Notes under the pieces: model-generated
What the model saw: the letters and a program-made list of their open reading frames with translations, nothing else
Databases searched by the model: none
What the model was told of the DNA's origin: nothing
Made by a program: the position numbers and the translations under genes
Source: Alphaproteobacteria bacterium
Lineage (GTDB): Bacteria > Pseudomonadota > Alphaproteobacteria > UBA828
Assembly: GCA_009691045.1 (NCBI GenBank)
Contig: SHWC01000012.1
Location: 1-44,953 of the forward strand
Direction of reading: 5' to 3'
DNA length: 44,953 nt
Shown: in pieces, positions 16,000-27,296 of the stretch
How the letters are laid out: each line of letters begins with the position of its first letter
Numbering within the stretch: position 1 is the first letter of the stretch

Positions 16000-16428
16000 A
16001 TGCGGGTCGTTCATATCAAGGGCGCGGACGATGCGGCCCGCGCCGACTTTGCCACTGCGTTGATCGGGGCTCTGTCGAGCCGGGGCCAAACCGTCTCGGT
16101 GCTCGGTCGCGTCGCGCCGGATATGATGTTCGACCGCCCCGGCAAGGACAGCCATAAACATCGGGCGGCCGGCGCGCGCGATGTGGCGGTGATTTCGGCG
16201 GCGCGCTATGCCGTGATTCACGAGGCCAAGGCGGCCGAGCCCGAAGCCTCGATGACCACTCTGTTGGCGCGCCTGAGGCCGGTCGATCTTGTACTCGCGA
16301 TCGGTTTCGACGAACCGCAGGGCGACGCCCTGGTTTTGCACGATGGCGCGGTTGAGTTTTCCGCCGGCCGCCGCTTCGCGCGCGATGATTTGACCAGCCT
16401 CGCTGACTGCCTCGCCGATGCTTCGTGA
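16000..16428 (+). CDS. MobB-like protein lacking the Walker A motif
   Basis: A 142-residue relative of MobB (molybdopterin-guanine dinucleotide biosynthesis adapter). The MobB signature DRPGKDSHKHRAAGA and the later DLVLAIGFDE are present. The N-terminal P-loop of true MobB (GxxGxGKT) is replaced by GADDAARAD, so nucleotide binding by the usual route is doubtful. It sits six bases after coxG and 16 bases before coxD, fitting a cofactor-handling role in molybdenum hydroxylase maturation. Its activity is unknown. Confidence 0.72.
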   Translation: MRVVHIKGADDAARADFATALIGALSSRGQTVSVLGRVAPDMMFDRPGKDSHKHRAAGARDVAVISAARYAVIHEAKAAEPEASMTTLLARLRPVDLVLAIGFDEPQGDALVLHDGAVEFSAGRRFARDDLTSLADCLADAS

Positions 16429-16444
16429 GTGAAACGGAAACGCC

Positions 16445-17353
16445 ATGGCCCTGCCCCCTGTCTCGGTCGACGCCACGCTCGATCTGCTCGCGAGCGGCGA
16501 CTACATCGCCGATCGCGCGCTGGCGACGTCATTGTTCGTCGCCTTCAAGCTCAAGCGACCTTTGTTTCTTGAGGGCGAGGCCGGCGTCGGCAAGACCGAA
16601 CTTGCCAAGGTCGTGGCCGGGCGCCTCGGACGGTCATTGATCCGTCTGCAATGCTATGAGGGCCTCGATGTCGCCTCCGCGGTCTATGAGTGGAATTACG
16701 CGCGCCAGATGATGGAGATTCGCCTGGCCGAGGCGTTGGGCGACCGCGATCGGGGCGCGCTGGCGGCGGATATTTTTTCCGAACGATTTTTGATCGCGCG
16801 GCCCTTACTCCAAGCCCTGACGCCTTCCCCCGAAGGCGCGCCGGTTTTGTTGATCGACGAGCTCGACCGGGCCGATGAACCGTTCGAAGCCTATTTGCTC
16901 GAAATCTTGTCGGACTTCCAGATTACCATCCCCGAGATCGGCACGATCAAGGTGACCGAACCGCCGATCGTCTTCATCACCTCGAACCGCACGCGCGAGG
17001 TCCATGACGCGCTGAAGCGCCGCTGCCTCTATCACTGGCTCGACTACCCGGCGGCCGAACGCGAACTCGCGATCCTCAAGGCCCGCGTGCCGAGCGTGCC
17101 GGCGCTGCTGAGCCGCCACGTGGTTGGCGCGGTCCAGGCGCTGCGCGGTTTGGAGTTGTTCAAACCGCCCGGTGTCGCCGAGACCATTGATTGGGCGAGC
17201 GCCCTTGTGGCCTTGGGGCGCGATCGCATCGACAAGGCGGTGATGGCCGAGACGCTGGGCGTCGTGCTCAAATATCATGACGATATCGAGGCGGTCCGCA
17301 CCGGCCATTTGGACCCGGTCTATTCGGCTGCCATCGGCTTCGGCGATGACTAG
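16445..17353 (+). CDS. coxD: CoxD-type MoxR AAA+ ATPase
   Basis: A 302-residue MoxR-family AAA+ ATPase. Walker A is GEAGVGKT (residues 44-51), Walker B LLIDELDRAD, sensor 1 ITSNRTREV, and the arginine finger region is LKRRCLYHW. CoxD in CO-oxidising bacteria assembles the [CuSMoO2] centre with the VWA partner CoxE; more generally these ATPases remodel molybdenum hydroxylases. Here the CoxE gene that normally follows is missing; a 64-base gap leads straight to the xdhC genes. Confidence 0.9.
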   Translation: MALPPVSVDATLDLLASGDYIADRALATSLFVAFKLKRPLFLEGEAGVGKTELAKVVAGRLGRSLIRLQCYEGLDVASAVYEWNYARQMMEIRLAEALGDRDRGALAADIFSERFLIARPLLQALTPSPEGAPVLLIDELDRADEPFEAYLLEILSDFQITIPEIGTIKVTEPPIVFITSNRTREVHDALKRRCLYHWLDYPAAERELAILKARVPSVPALLSRHVVGAVQALRGLELFKPPGVAETIDWASALVALGRDRIDKAVMAETLGVVLKYHDDIEAVRTGHLDPVYSAAIGFGDD

Positions 17354-17417
17354 AGAAAACGGCGCTCAAACCCTACATAAGGTTTCATAGGCCCCGCCCC
17401 GTTGAGGAGACTCATCA

Positions 17418-17741
17418 ATGACCACTGAGATGGAAGACATTCTCGGCACCGCGGCAAATTGGCGCGCGAACGGACGGCAGGTTGCGCTGGCGACTGTGGT
17501 GACCACTTGGGGCTCATCGCCCCGCCCGGTCGGCAGCCAATTGGTGGTCGATGATAAAGGCGCGTTCCTGGGCTCGGTCTCGGGTGGCTGCATCGAAGGC
17601 GCGGTAATCGAAGTCGCCAAGGATGTCATGAAGAGCGGCACACCGAAGACGCTCGAGTTCGGCGTCTCGAATGAACAGGCGTGGGAAGTTGGCCTCGCCT
17701 GCGGCGGCAAGGTTCGCGTCTTTGTCGAGCGCGTCGAATAA
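17418..17741 (+). CDS. XdhC/CoxI family protein, N-terminal domain only
   Basis: A 107-residue stand-alone XdhC/CoxI N-terminal domain: ALATVVTTWGSSPRPVGSQL, FLGSVSGGCIEGAVI, and GLACGGKVRVFVE. The cysteines in SGGCIEG and LACGG are the conserved ones thought to handle the molybdenum cofactor sulfur. GAGGAG (17404-17409) precedes the ATG. The C-terminal half is encoded separately just downstream, a common split. The role is insertion or sulfuration of molybdenum cofactor in a hydroxylase. Confidence 0.88.
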   Translation: MTTEMEDILGTAANWRANGRQVALATVVTTWGSSPRPVGSQLVVDDKGAFLGSVSGGCIEGAVIEVAKDVMKSGTPKTLEFGVSNEQAWEVGLACGGKVRVFVERVE

Positions 17742-17753
17742 CGGACGATCGCG

Positions 17754-18470
17754 ATGAAGCAGACCCTGCTCGACCGTTTGATCGCCGACCGCGCCGCCAA
17801 GCGCCCGGTCGCGCTGATAACCGCGCTTGAGGGCGGCGCCCAGGCCTTGATCTATCCGCAGGGCCCGAGCCTCGGCGATGGCTTTGCCGCGCCGATCGAG
17901 CACGCGGCGCGCCAGGCGCTCGCCGATGATCAAAGCGGGCCGATCGAGACCGAGCAAGGCACCGTCTTCATTCACGTGCACAACCCGCCGCAACGCCTCG
18001 TCGTGGTCGGCGCGGTCCACATCACCCAGGCGCTGGCCGAAATCGCCGCGCTTGCCGGCTATGGCGTGACGATCATCGATCCACGTCGTGCCTTTGCGCA
18101 AAGCGCGCGCTTCCCCAATATCACCGTCTCGACCGCATGGCCCGACGATGCCTTGCGCGCGCTCAAGCCCGATAGCCACACCGCGATCGTGACGCTGACG
18201 CACGACCCAAAGATCGATGATCCGGCGCTCGAGGTCGCGCTGAAGAGCGAGGCGTTTTATATCGGCTCGCTTGGCAGCACGCGCACACACGCCAAGCGCC
18301 TCCAACGACTCTATGACAAGGGCTTCACCGAGCGCGACACAGCGCGTATCCATGGCCCCGTCGGGCTCGATATCGGCGCCCTTTCGCCGGCCGAGATCGC
18401 GATCTCGATCATCGCCGAGATCACCAAAATTCGGCGCGCGCTCCCCAGCACCAAGGATCAGGCGGCGTGA
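17754..18470 (+). CDS. XdhC family protein, Rossmann C-terminal domain
   Basis: A 238-residue protein carrying the XdhC C-terminal Rossmann-like domain: RLVVVGAVHITQALAEIA, TIIDPRRAFAQSARFP, IVTLTHDPKIDDPALE, YIGSLGSTRTHAKR, and the typical ending GLDIGALSPAEIAISIIAEI. It lies 12 bases after the N-terminal-domain gene and overlaps the next gene by four bases. Together the two halves would make a full XdhC/CoxI-like chaperone for a molybdenum hydroxylase. Confidence 0.9.
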   Translation: MKQTLLDRLIADRAAKRPVALITALEGGAQALIYPQGPSLGDGFAAPIEHAARQALADDQSGPIETEQGTVFIHVHNPPQRLVVVGAVHITQALAEIAALAGYGVTIIDPRRAFAQSARFPNITVSTAWPDDALRALKPDSHTAIVTLTHDPKIDDPALEVALKSEAFYIGSLGSTRTHAKRLQRLYDKGFTERDTARIHGPVGLDIGALSPAEIAISIIAEITKIRRALPSTKDQAA

Positions 18471-20119
18471 AATTCGCTGAAGTCCCGCTCGATTCAGCGA
18501 TCGGCCTGATCCTCGCGCATAGCATCCGCCTGCCCGGCCGCGCCTTCAAGAAAGGCCATGTCTTGAGCGCGGGCGATATCGCGCTGCTCAAGAAGGCCGA
18601 TATCAAGACCGTGACCGGCGTCACGCTCGAGGCCGATGATGTGGGCGAGGACGAGGCAGCCTTTCGCCTCGCCAGCGCCCTCAAAGGCAACGACCTCACA
18701 CTTGGGAAAGCTTTTACCGGCCGCTGCAATCTTTATGCGGAAGAACGCGGGATTGTGATCGTCGACACCGCGCGGCTCGATCGCATCAATCTGATCGACG
18801 AGGCGATCACGGTCGGCACGCTTCGGCCCCATGAATTGGTCGATTCCGAGCAGATGATTGCAACGGTTAAATTGATTCCGTTCTCGGTGCCACGTGCGTT
18901 ACTAGAGCGTTGCCTCGCCGTGGCGAGCGACGGTGGCCCGGTCATGCGCCTCGCTAAACTACGCGGTCGGCCCGTCGGCCTCATCCAAACGCGCCTGCCC
19001 GGCACCAAGGAGACGGTGCTCGATTCTACACTTGCGGTAACGCGGGCGCGGCTCGTCGCGCTCGGTTGCGAGCTCAAGACCGAACGCCGTTGCGCCCATG
19101 ACACGACCGAAGTGGCAGAGGCCGTCCGCGCTTCGCTTGCCGAGGGCCGCGCCATGATTTTAATCGCCGGCGCCTCGGCCATCACCGACCGCAGCGATAT
19201 CGTGCCGGCCGGCATTGTCGCGGCGGGCGGCGCGATCGATCATTTCGGCATGCCGGTTGATCCGGGCAATCTTCTATTGCTCGCGCATCATGGTACGACG
19301 CCCGTGCTCGGCCTGCCGGGTTGCGCGCGCTCACCCAAATTGAACGGCGTCGATTGGGTCTTGCAGCGCCTGATCGCCGATGTGCCGGTGACCCGCCACG
19401 ATATTATGACGATGGGCCCGGGTGGGCTCCTGATGGAGATTCCAAGCCGCCCGCTGCCCCGTCTCGAAGCCTCGCCGAAACCGGAAAAGCCGAAGCCGCT
19501 TGCAGAGCACCGCCGTGAACCCAGGATCGCCGCGATCGTGCTCGCCGCCGGTCAATCGCGTCGCATGGGTGGCGCCAACAAATTGCTCGTGTCGGTCGAG
19601 GGCCAACCCTTACTCGCTCGCGTGGTCGATGCCGTGCTGCGCTCGAAGGCGCGGCCCGTCATCGTCGTGACCGGCCATCAGGCCGATGCCATACGTGGCG
19701 CGCTCGCGGGGCGCGATGTGACATTCGTGCACAATGTTGACTATGAGGAAGGCATGAGCACCTCGGTCCGCGTCGGGCTCCAAGCGCTTCCACCTGGCCT
19801 TGACGGTGCGCTTGTTTGCCTGGGCGACATGCCGCGCACCGACGCGGCCTTGATCGATCGCCTGATCGGCGCCTTCAACCCGCCCGCCGGGCGTGGGATT
19901 GGCGTGCCTACCTATCAGGGCAAGCGTGGCAATCCGGTGTTATGGTCCGCGCGCTATTTTCCCGAAATCATGCAACTCGACGGCGATGTCGGCGCGCGCC
20001 ATTTGATCGGCCAACACGCCGAGGCAGCCTATGAGCTCGAATGCGCGGATCGCTCGGCGATGATCGATCTCGACACGCCCGAAGCCTTCGCCGCCCATGG
20101 CGTCACTTTGCCGCGATGA
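18467..20119 (+). CDS. Fusion: molybdopterin-binding (MoCF) domain plus MocA-like nucleotidyltransferase
   Basis: A 550-residue two-domain protein. Residues about 1-335 resemble MoeA/MoCF molybdopterin-binding proteins (PVGLIQTRLPGTKE, MILIAGASAITDRSDIVPAGI, PVLGLPGCARSPKLNG). After a charged Pro-rich linker, residues about 354-550 form a MobA/MocA-type nucleotidyltransferase with IVLAAGQSRRMGGANKL and LVCLGDMPRTD. MocA makes molybdopterin cytosine dinucleotide, the cofactor of many molybdenum hydroxylases, which matches the xdhC/cox neighbours. It overlaps both neighbours by four bases. Which dinucleotide is made is not settled by sequence. Confidence 0.88.
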   Translation: MKFAEVPLDSAIGLILAHSIRLPGRAFKKGHVLSAGDIALLKKADIKTVTGVTLEADDVGEDEAAFRLASALKGNDLTLGKAFTGRCNLYAEERGIVIVDTARLDRINLIDEAITVGTLRPHELVDSEQMIATVKLIPFSVPRALLERCLAVASDGGPVMRLAKLRGRPVGLIQTRLPGTKETVLDSTLAVTRARLVALGCELKTERRCAHDTTEVAEAVRASLAEGRAMILIAGASAITDRSDIVPAGIVAAGGAIDHFGMPVDPGNLLLLAHHGTTPVLGLPGCARSPKLNGVDWVLQRLIADVPVTRHDIMTMGPGGLLMEIPSRPLPRLEASPKPEKPKPLAEHRREPRIAAIVLAAGQSRRMGGANKLLVSVEGQPLLARVVDAVLRSKARPVIVVTGHQADAIRGALAGRDVTFVHNVDYEEGMSTSVRVGLQALPPGLDGALVCLGDMPRTDAALIDRLIGAFNPPAGRGIGVPTYQGKRGNPVLWSARYFPEIMQLDGDVGARHLIGQHAEAAYELECADRSAMIDLDTPEAFAAHGVTLPR

Positions 20120-21234
20120 GAAACAACCCCTACCCGCTTCTGCTCACGCCGGGGCCGCTCACGACCGCGCCCGAAACCCGCGCCGCCATGCAGCGCGATT
20201 TCGGCTCCCGCGACGAGGCCTTCATCGCCTTGACCCGGCGCGTCCGCGAGCGGCTCACCACGCTCGCCCGTGGCGCGGACAGCCATGTCAGCGTGCCACT
20301 GCAAGGTAGCGGCACCTATGCGGTGGAGGCGACGCTCGGCACGCTGCTCGACCGATCGCGGAAGACGCTCGTGCTCGTCAATGGGGCCTATGGCAAACGG
20401 ATCGAGCGTCTTTGCCGCCTGATCGGCGCGCCGACCACCATTTATGAGACGGCTGAAGACGTACCGCCCGATCCCGCAGAGTTGGGCCAGCGTCTGCGCG
20501 CCGATCCAAGCGTCGCCGATGTCATTCTGGTCCATTGCGAAACGACGAGCGGCATTCTTAATCCGCTTGAGAGCATAGCGAGCGTGGTCGCGGCCGAGGG
20601 GCGCGGGCTGATTGTCGATGCCATGAGCAGCTTCGGTGCGATTCCGATCGATCTCAGGCGAACCCCGATCGATGCGCTGATCGCCTCATCCAATAAATGC
20701 CTTGAAGCCGTGCCCGGCCTTGGCTTCGCGGTTATCCGCCGCGCTCGCCTCGAGGCCAGCGCCGGGAAATGCCATAGCCTCAGCCTCGATCTACACGCGC
20801 AGTGGCAGGGCTTCGAGACCAATGGCCAATGGCGCTTTACGCCACCGACCCATGTGCTGGCGGCACTCGATGCCGCGCTTGATGGGCTCGACCGCGAAGG
20901 CGGCGTCGCCGGTCGCTTCGCGCGTTATCGCGAGAACTGCCAAATCCTGATCCGCGGTCTGGGTTCGCTCGGTGCTCGCGCTTTGCTACCCGAAACCTTA
21001 CAGGCCCCCATCATCGTGACGTTTCGCATGCCGTCCGATACGGCCTTCCAGTTCGAAAAATTTTACGCGGCGCTCGGTCAACGCGGCTATTTGATTTACC
21101 CGGGCAAACTCACAGGCGTCGATAGCTTTCGCGTCGGCTGTATCGGGCATGTGCACGCGGCCGATATGGCAGGTTTCGTCGACGCCGCCCGCGATGTCAT
21201 GCGGACTCTGCGCATCAAGAGTCTCGCGCCGTGA
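20116..21234 (+). CDS. phnW: 2-aminoethylphosphonate-pyruvate transaminase-like PLP enzyme (PhnW family)
   Basis: A 372-residue class V aminotransferase. PhnW-like features are LLLTPGPLTTAPETRAAM, DFGSRDEAF, the GRGLIVDAMSSFGAIPID strand, ASSNKCLEAVPGLGF with the PLP lysine at K194, and GQWRFTPPTHV. PhnW moves the amino group of 2-aminoethylphosphonate to pyruvate, giving phosphonoacetaldehyde and alanine. No phnX, phnA or phosphonate transporter is in the window, so phosphonate use is not confirmed. The ATG at 20116 overlaps the preceding stop by four bases. Confidence 0.8.
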   Translation: MRNNPYPLLLTPGPLTTAPETRAAMQRDFGSRDEAFIALTRRVRERLTTLARGADSHVSVPLQGSGTYAVEATLGTLLDRSRKTLVLVNGAYGKRIERLCRLIGAPTTIYETAEDVPPDPAELGQRLRADPSVADVILVHCETTSGILNPLESIASVVAAEGRGLIVDAMSSFGAIPIDLRRTPIDALIASSNKCLEAVPGLGFAVIRRARLEASAGKCHSLSLDLHAQWQGFETNGQWRFTPPTHVLAALDAALDGLDREGGVAGRFARYRENCQILIRGLGSLGARALLPETLQAPIIVTFRMPSDTAFQFEKFYAALGQRGYLIYPGKLTGVDSFRVGCIGHVHAADMAGFVDAARDVMRTLRIKSLAP

Positions 21235-22472
21235 CGATTACCATCGCCGATATCGAAGCCGCGGCGCTTGCGCTCAAGGGTGCGATTACCGCGACACCGT
21301 TGCTTCACTCGCAAACCTTGTCCGCCCTAACCGGCGCGGAAATTTGGCTCAAATTCGAGAACCGCCAATTTACCGGCTCGTTCAAGGATCGCGGCGCGCT
21401 CAACATGCTGCGCACGCTCGGGCCCGAGGTGAAGAAAAGCGGCGTGATCGCGATGTCGGCCGGCAATCACGCGCAAGGCGTCGCCTATCACGCCACCCGC
21501 CTCGGCATTCCATCGACCATCGTCATGCCGCGCGGCACGCCGTTCGTAAAAGTGACCGGCACCGAAGTGCTGGGCGCAACTGTCGTGCTCGAAGGCGAGA
21601 CGGTCGATGAGGCCGCGGATTACGCACACAAACTCGCCGCCCAAAAGGGGCTCACCTTCGTCCACCCCTATGACGATCCGCTGGTGATCGCCGGTCAGGG
21701 CACGATCGGTCTTGAACTCGCCGCAAGCGGTGTCGCGCTCGACGCCGTGGTCGTGCCGATCGCCGGTGGCGGCCTGATCGCTGGCTTAGCGACCGCGCTC
21801 AAGGCGCGCGCGCCAAAAATCGCCATTTATGGCGTGCAATCGCTCGCCAATCCCTCGATGTGGAACGCGATTCATCAGGGCTCGCGCGCCATCGGCGCTC
21901 AATCGGTCGCCGATGGCATCGCGGTGAAAACGCCGGGCACGCTGACGCAACCAATCGTCAAGGCGCTGGTAGAAGACGTGCTGTTGGTCGATGAAGGCGC
22001 GATCGAACAAGCGATCCTGACTCTACTCGACATCGAAAAAACCGTGGTGGAAGGCGCCGGCGCCACGCCCTTGGCGGCGTTGACGACCATGCCCAAGCGC
22101 TTTGCCGGCAAGCGCGTCGGCCTGATCGTGAGCGGCGGCAATATCGACCCGCGCCTGATGGCCTCGATCATCATGCGCGGGCTTGCGCGGGTTGGCCGTC
22201 TCGCGCGCTTGCGGATTCAAATTCCCGATCGCCCCGGCATGCTCGGGCGCGTAGCCCAAGTCATCGGCGCGGCCCACGCCAATATCCTCGAGGTCTATCA
22301 CGAGCGGGCCTTCTCGCAACTTTCAGCCAAATCGGCCGGGCTCGTCGTCGTGCTCGAAACGCGCGACGAAACACATATCGCCCAGGTGACGGCGAATCTT
22401 CAGGCCGGTGGTTTCGCCGTCGAGCGCCTTCTGCCCAACCACCCCGGCGCGAACGAAGACCCGAGCGGCTGA
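21231..22472 (+). CDS. Threonine dehydratase (ammonia-lyase) with C-terminal ACT domain
   Basis: A 413-residue fold-type II PLP enzyme starting at GTG 21231, inside the stop region of the previous gene. The PLP lysine is K52 in TGSFKDRGALN; the substrate and cofactor loops are MSAGNHAQGVAYHA, VVPIAGGGLIAG and GLIVSGGNIDP. Residues about 325-405 form an ACT regulatory domain (LRIQIPDRPGMLGRVAQVI). It would deaminate threonine (or serine) to 2-oxobutyrate (or pyruvate). It is the last gene of the operon that starts with coxG. Confidence 0.9.
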   Translation: MTITIADIEAAALALKGAITATPLLHSQTLSALTGAEIWLKFENRQFTGSFKDRGALNMLRTLGPEVKKSGVIAMSAGNHAQGVAYHATRLGIPSTIVMPRGTPFVKVTGTEVLGATVVLEGETVDEAADYAHKLAAQKGLTFVHPYDDPLVIAGQGTIGLELAASGVALDAVVVPIAGGGLIAGLATALKARAPKIAIYGVQSLANPSMWNAIHQGSRAIGAQSVADGIAVKTPGTLTQPIVKALVEDVLLVDEGAIEQAILTLLDIEKTVVEGAGATPLAALTTMPKRFAGKRVGLIVSGGNIDPRLMASIIMRGLARVGRLARLRIQIPDRPGMLGRVAQVIGAAHANILEVYHERAFSQLSAKSAGLVVVLETRDETHIAQVTANLQAGGFAVERLLPNHPGANEDPSG

Positions 22473-22479
22473 ATTCGCG

Positions 22480-24968
<2,489 letters not shown>

Positions 24969-24990
24969 CCCAGGCCACTTTTTTTCCTGC

Positions 24991-25084
24991 GTCATGCCCG
25001 GCCTTGAGCCGGGCATCCAGGCCTAATCCGTTGGCGGCGATGATGGCGAAAGCCTGGATTGCCGGGTCTTCGCCCGGCAATGAC
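24991..25084. repeat. Palindromic intergenic repeat, GTCATGCCCGG type
   Basis: A left arm (GTCATGCCCGGCC, then GCCGGGCATCCAGGCC) and a right arm (GCCTGGATTGCCGGG, then CCCGGCAATGAC) form an extended inverted repeat with local hairpins. It fills most of the 127-base gap between convergent genes. It is the kind of dispersed palindrome common in alphaproteobacterial intergenic DNA and may serve as a bidirectional terminator; that is inference. Confidence 0.85.
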
Positions 25085-25095
25085 AAATGAATTTA

Positions 25096-26187
25096 TTACG
25101 CCGCACCGACGAGGAGCCGACCGCTCGCGCGGTTGAACACATGGCACTTCTCGGTCGGAAAGCCCAATTTGATGGGCTGATGAAGCGTGAATTGTAACTG
25201 GCCTGGCACCATGGCTTTGAGGATTGTCTCGCCGATATTGACGTCCACAATTGTGAACGCACCAAGCGGTTCGATCTCATAAACCTCGGCCGCGACCGTG
25301 CCGGCCGGATCATCCGCCGCACAGATCACGATATCCTCCGGCCGGATCGCGAAACACGCCGGACCTCCCGCCACCACGTGCGGCCCGAGCGCGGCTAGCG
25401 CCACATCGAACGCGATTTTATCGGCGCGGAACCGCCGGCTCATGGGATCAACCTCGCCCTCGATAAAATTCATCGGTGGCGAGCCCACCAACTCCGCCAC
25501 ATAGCGACTTTGCGGGTGATTATAAATCTCATCCGGCGTGCCGACCTGGCGGACCATCCCATTCTCAAGGATCGCCATGCGATCCGCGATCGACATGGCC
25601 TCTTCCTGGTCATGGGTGACATAGATCAGCGTGTGCTTAAGCTCACGTTGCAGGCGCTTCAGCTCAACGCGCATTTCCTCGCGCAGCCTCGCATCGAGCG
25701 CCGCGATCGGCTCATCCATCAAGAACGCCGCCGGATCACGCACCAGCGCCCGCCCGATCGCAACGCGTTGACGTTCACCGCCCGAAAGATGCGCCGGCAC
25801 TTTATTCAGTAGCTTGGTGATGTGCAGCGTCTCGGCCACCGCCGCGACGCGTCGCGCAACCTCGGCCCTGTCGATTTTTCGTTCAACCAACGGAAACGCC
25901 AAATTCTGCGCCGCCGTCATATGCGGAAACAGTGCGAGATTTTGAAACACCATCGCAAGATTACGCTCTTTCGGCCCCAACCCAGTGACCGATCGCCCGT
26001 CGATCCTGATCTCACCCTCATCGGGCTCTACCAAGCCGAGCAACAATCGGAGCAATGTTGTCTTGCCGCAGCTAGGTGGGCCGAAAATGCAAAAGAACTC
26101 GTTGTCCTCGACACTCAGATTGACGTCGCGAACGGCGATTGTTTTGCCGTAGGACTTCGAAACGCTGATGAATTCGAGCCGCGCCAT
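25096..26187 (-). CDS. Sugar/polyol ABC importer ATP-binding protein (UgpC/MalK-like), copy 1
   Basis: A 363-residue ABC ATPase. Walker A is GPPSCGKTT (about residues 36-44), signature LSGGERQRVAIGRAL, Walker B FLMDEPIAALDA, switch VTHDQEEAM, followed by a C-terminal regulatory OB-type domain (residues about 235-363) as in MalK/UgpC. It is the last gene of a four-gene minus-strand unit with a second, diverged ATPase three bases upstream, suggesting a heterodimeric motor. Substrate is unknown; carbohydrates, polyols or glycerol phosphates are typical. Confidence 0.9.
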   Translation of the reverse strand: MARLEFISVSKSYGKTIAVRDVNLSVEDNEFFCIFGPPSCGKTTLLRLLLGLVEPDEGEIRIDGRSVTGLGPKERNLAMVFQNLALFPHMTAAQNLAFPLVERKIDRAEVARRVAAVAETLHITKLLNKVPAHLSGGERQRVAIGRALVRDPAAFLMDEPIAALDARLREEMRVELKRLQRELKHTLIYVTHDQEEAMSIADRMAILENGMVRQVGTPDEIYNHPQSRYVAELVGSPPMNFIEGEVDPMSRRFRADKIAFDVALAALGPHVVAGGPACFAIRPEDIVICAADDPAGTVAAEVYEIEPLGAFTIVDVNIGETILKAMVPGQLQFTLHQPIKLGFPTEKCHVFNRASGRLLVGAA

Positions 26188-26190
26188 CGC

Positions 26191-27294
26191 CTAGCCTGCG
26201 CCTATCGCGTCGCCGCTCGCGGCGTCGAACAAATGGCATTTGCCGACCGGCGGAATGAGGCCAACCGCCGTGCCAATGGCAATCTTGAAGCGCTTTTCCT
26301 TGGTGACCTTAAAGACCTTCCCATTGACCTTGAGGTGCACAACCGTGCGCGCGCCGACCGGTTCGACGAAAAACACCACCCCCTTGAGTGCGTTCGCCCC
26401 GCCGGCCTGAGTGATTTCAACATCCTCGGGCCGCACGCCGAAAATGACATCGGCGCTTGGTGCGCTGCGTGCTCGGCGCGCCAAGGCGCTGTCGCCGGCA
26501 ACATCCAACAACCCGGCTTCGCCGAACGAGAACCGAAGCGCGCTCCCCTCGCTCACCAACCGGCACGGCAGCAAATTCATGCTGGGGCTGCCCATGAAAT
26601 TGGCTACGAAAATATTGCGCGGCCGGTTATAGATTTCGGCGGGCGTGCCATATTGCTGCAATACCCCGAGATTCATCACCGCGATCCGATCGGCCAGGCT
26701 CATGGCCTCGATTTGATCATGGGTGACATAGACCATGGTCTGCTGAAACTGGTGCTGTAGATGCTTGAGCTCGGTCCGCATGAACGCGCGGAACGCTGCG
26801 TCGAGATTGCTCAGCGGTTCATCAAGCAGAAAGATCGCCGGCTCGGTGATCGCCGAGCGGCCGATCGCGACCTTTTGTAGCTCGTTCACGCTGAGCTTGC
26901 CGGACGGCCATTCGAGCCGGTCTTCAAGCCGCATCAAGGCCGCCATCGTGCGCACACGCCGGTCGATCTCGCTTCGCGCGACATTCCGCACGCGCAGACC
27001 GAAAGCGATGTTTTCATAGACCGTCATATGCGTGAAGATCGCATAATTCTGGAACACGAAGCCGACGTCGCGCTTACCCGATGGCAGATTCTTCACATCG
27101 CGGTCATCGAACAAGATTTGGCCGTCTGTGACGCTCTCGATACCGGCGATCATGTTCATCGTCGTGGTCTTGCCGCAGCCCGAAGGGCCGAGCAGCGCCA
27201 CGAACTCCTTATCGGGAATCAAGAGATCGAGCGCGGCAACCGCGGTAAAGGGCCCGAACCTTTTGGTCAAATTGCTGAGCCGGATCGAGGCCAT
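26191..27294 (-). CDS. Sugar/polyol ABC importer ATP-binding protein (UgpC/MalK-like), copy 2
   Basis: A 367-residue ABC ATPase from the ATG at 27294; the frame stays open far upstream but that part overlaps the permease gene. Walker A is GPSGCGKTT, Walker B FLLDEPLSNLDA, switch VTHDQIEAM. The signature region reads LSVNELQKVAIGRS instead of the usual LSGGQ(R)Q, a notable change. A MalK-like C-terminal domain follows. It sits two bases from the permease stop and three bases before copy 1. The altered signature may make one ATP site of a heterodimer less active; that is inference. Confidence 0.9.
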   Translation of the reverse strand: MASIRLSNLTKRFGPFTAVAALDLLIPDKEFVALLGPSGCGKTTTMNMIAGIESVTDGQILFDDRDVKNLPSGKRDVGFVFQNYAIFTHMTVYENIAFGLRVRNVARSEIDRRVRTMAALMRLEDRLEWPSGKLSVNELQKVAIGRSAITEPAIFLLDEPLSNLDAAFRAFMRTELKHLQHQFQQTMVYVTHDQIEAMSLADRIAVMNLGVLQQYGTPAEIYNRPRNIFVANFMGSPSMNLLPCRLVSEGSALRFSFGEAGLLDVAGDSALARRARSAPSADVIFGVRPEDVEITQAGGANALKGVVFFVEPVGARTVVHLKVNGKVFKVTKEKRFKIAIGTAVGLIPPVGKCHLFDAASGDAIGAG

Positions 27295-27296
27295 TT

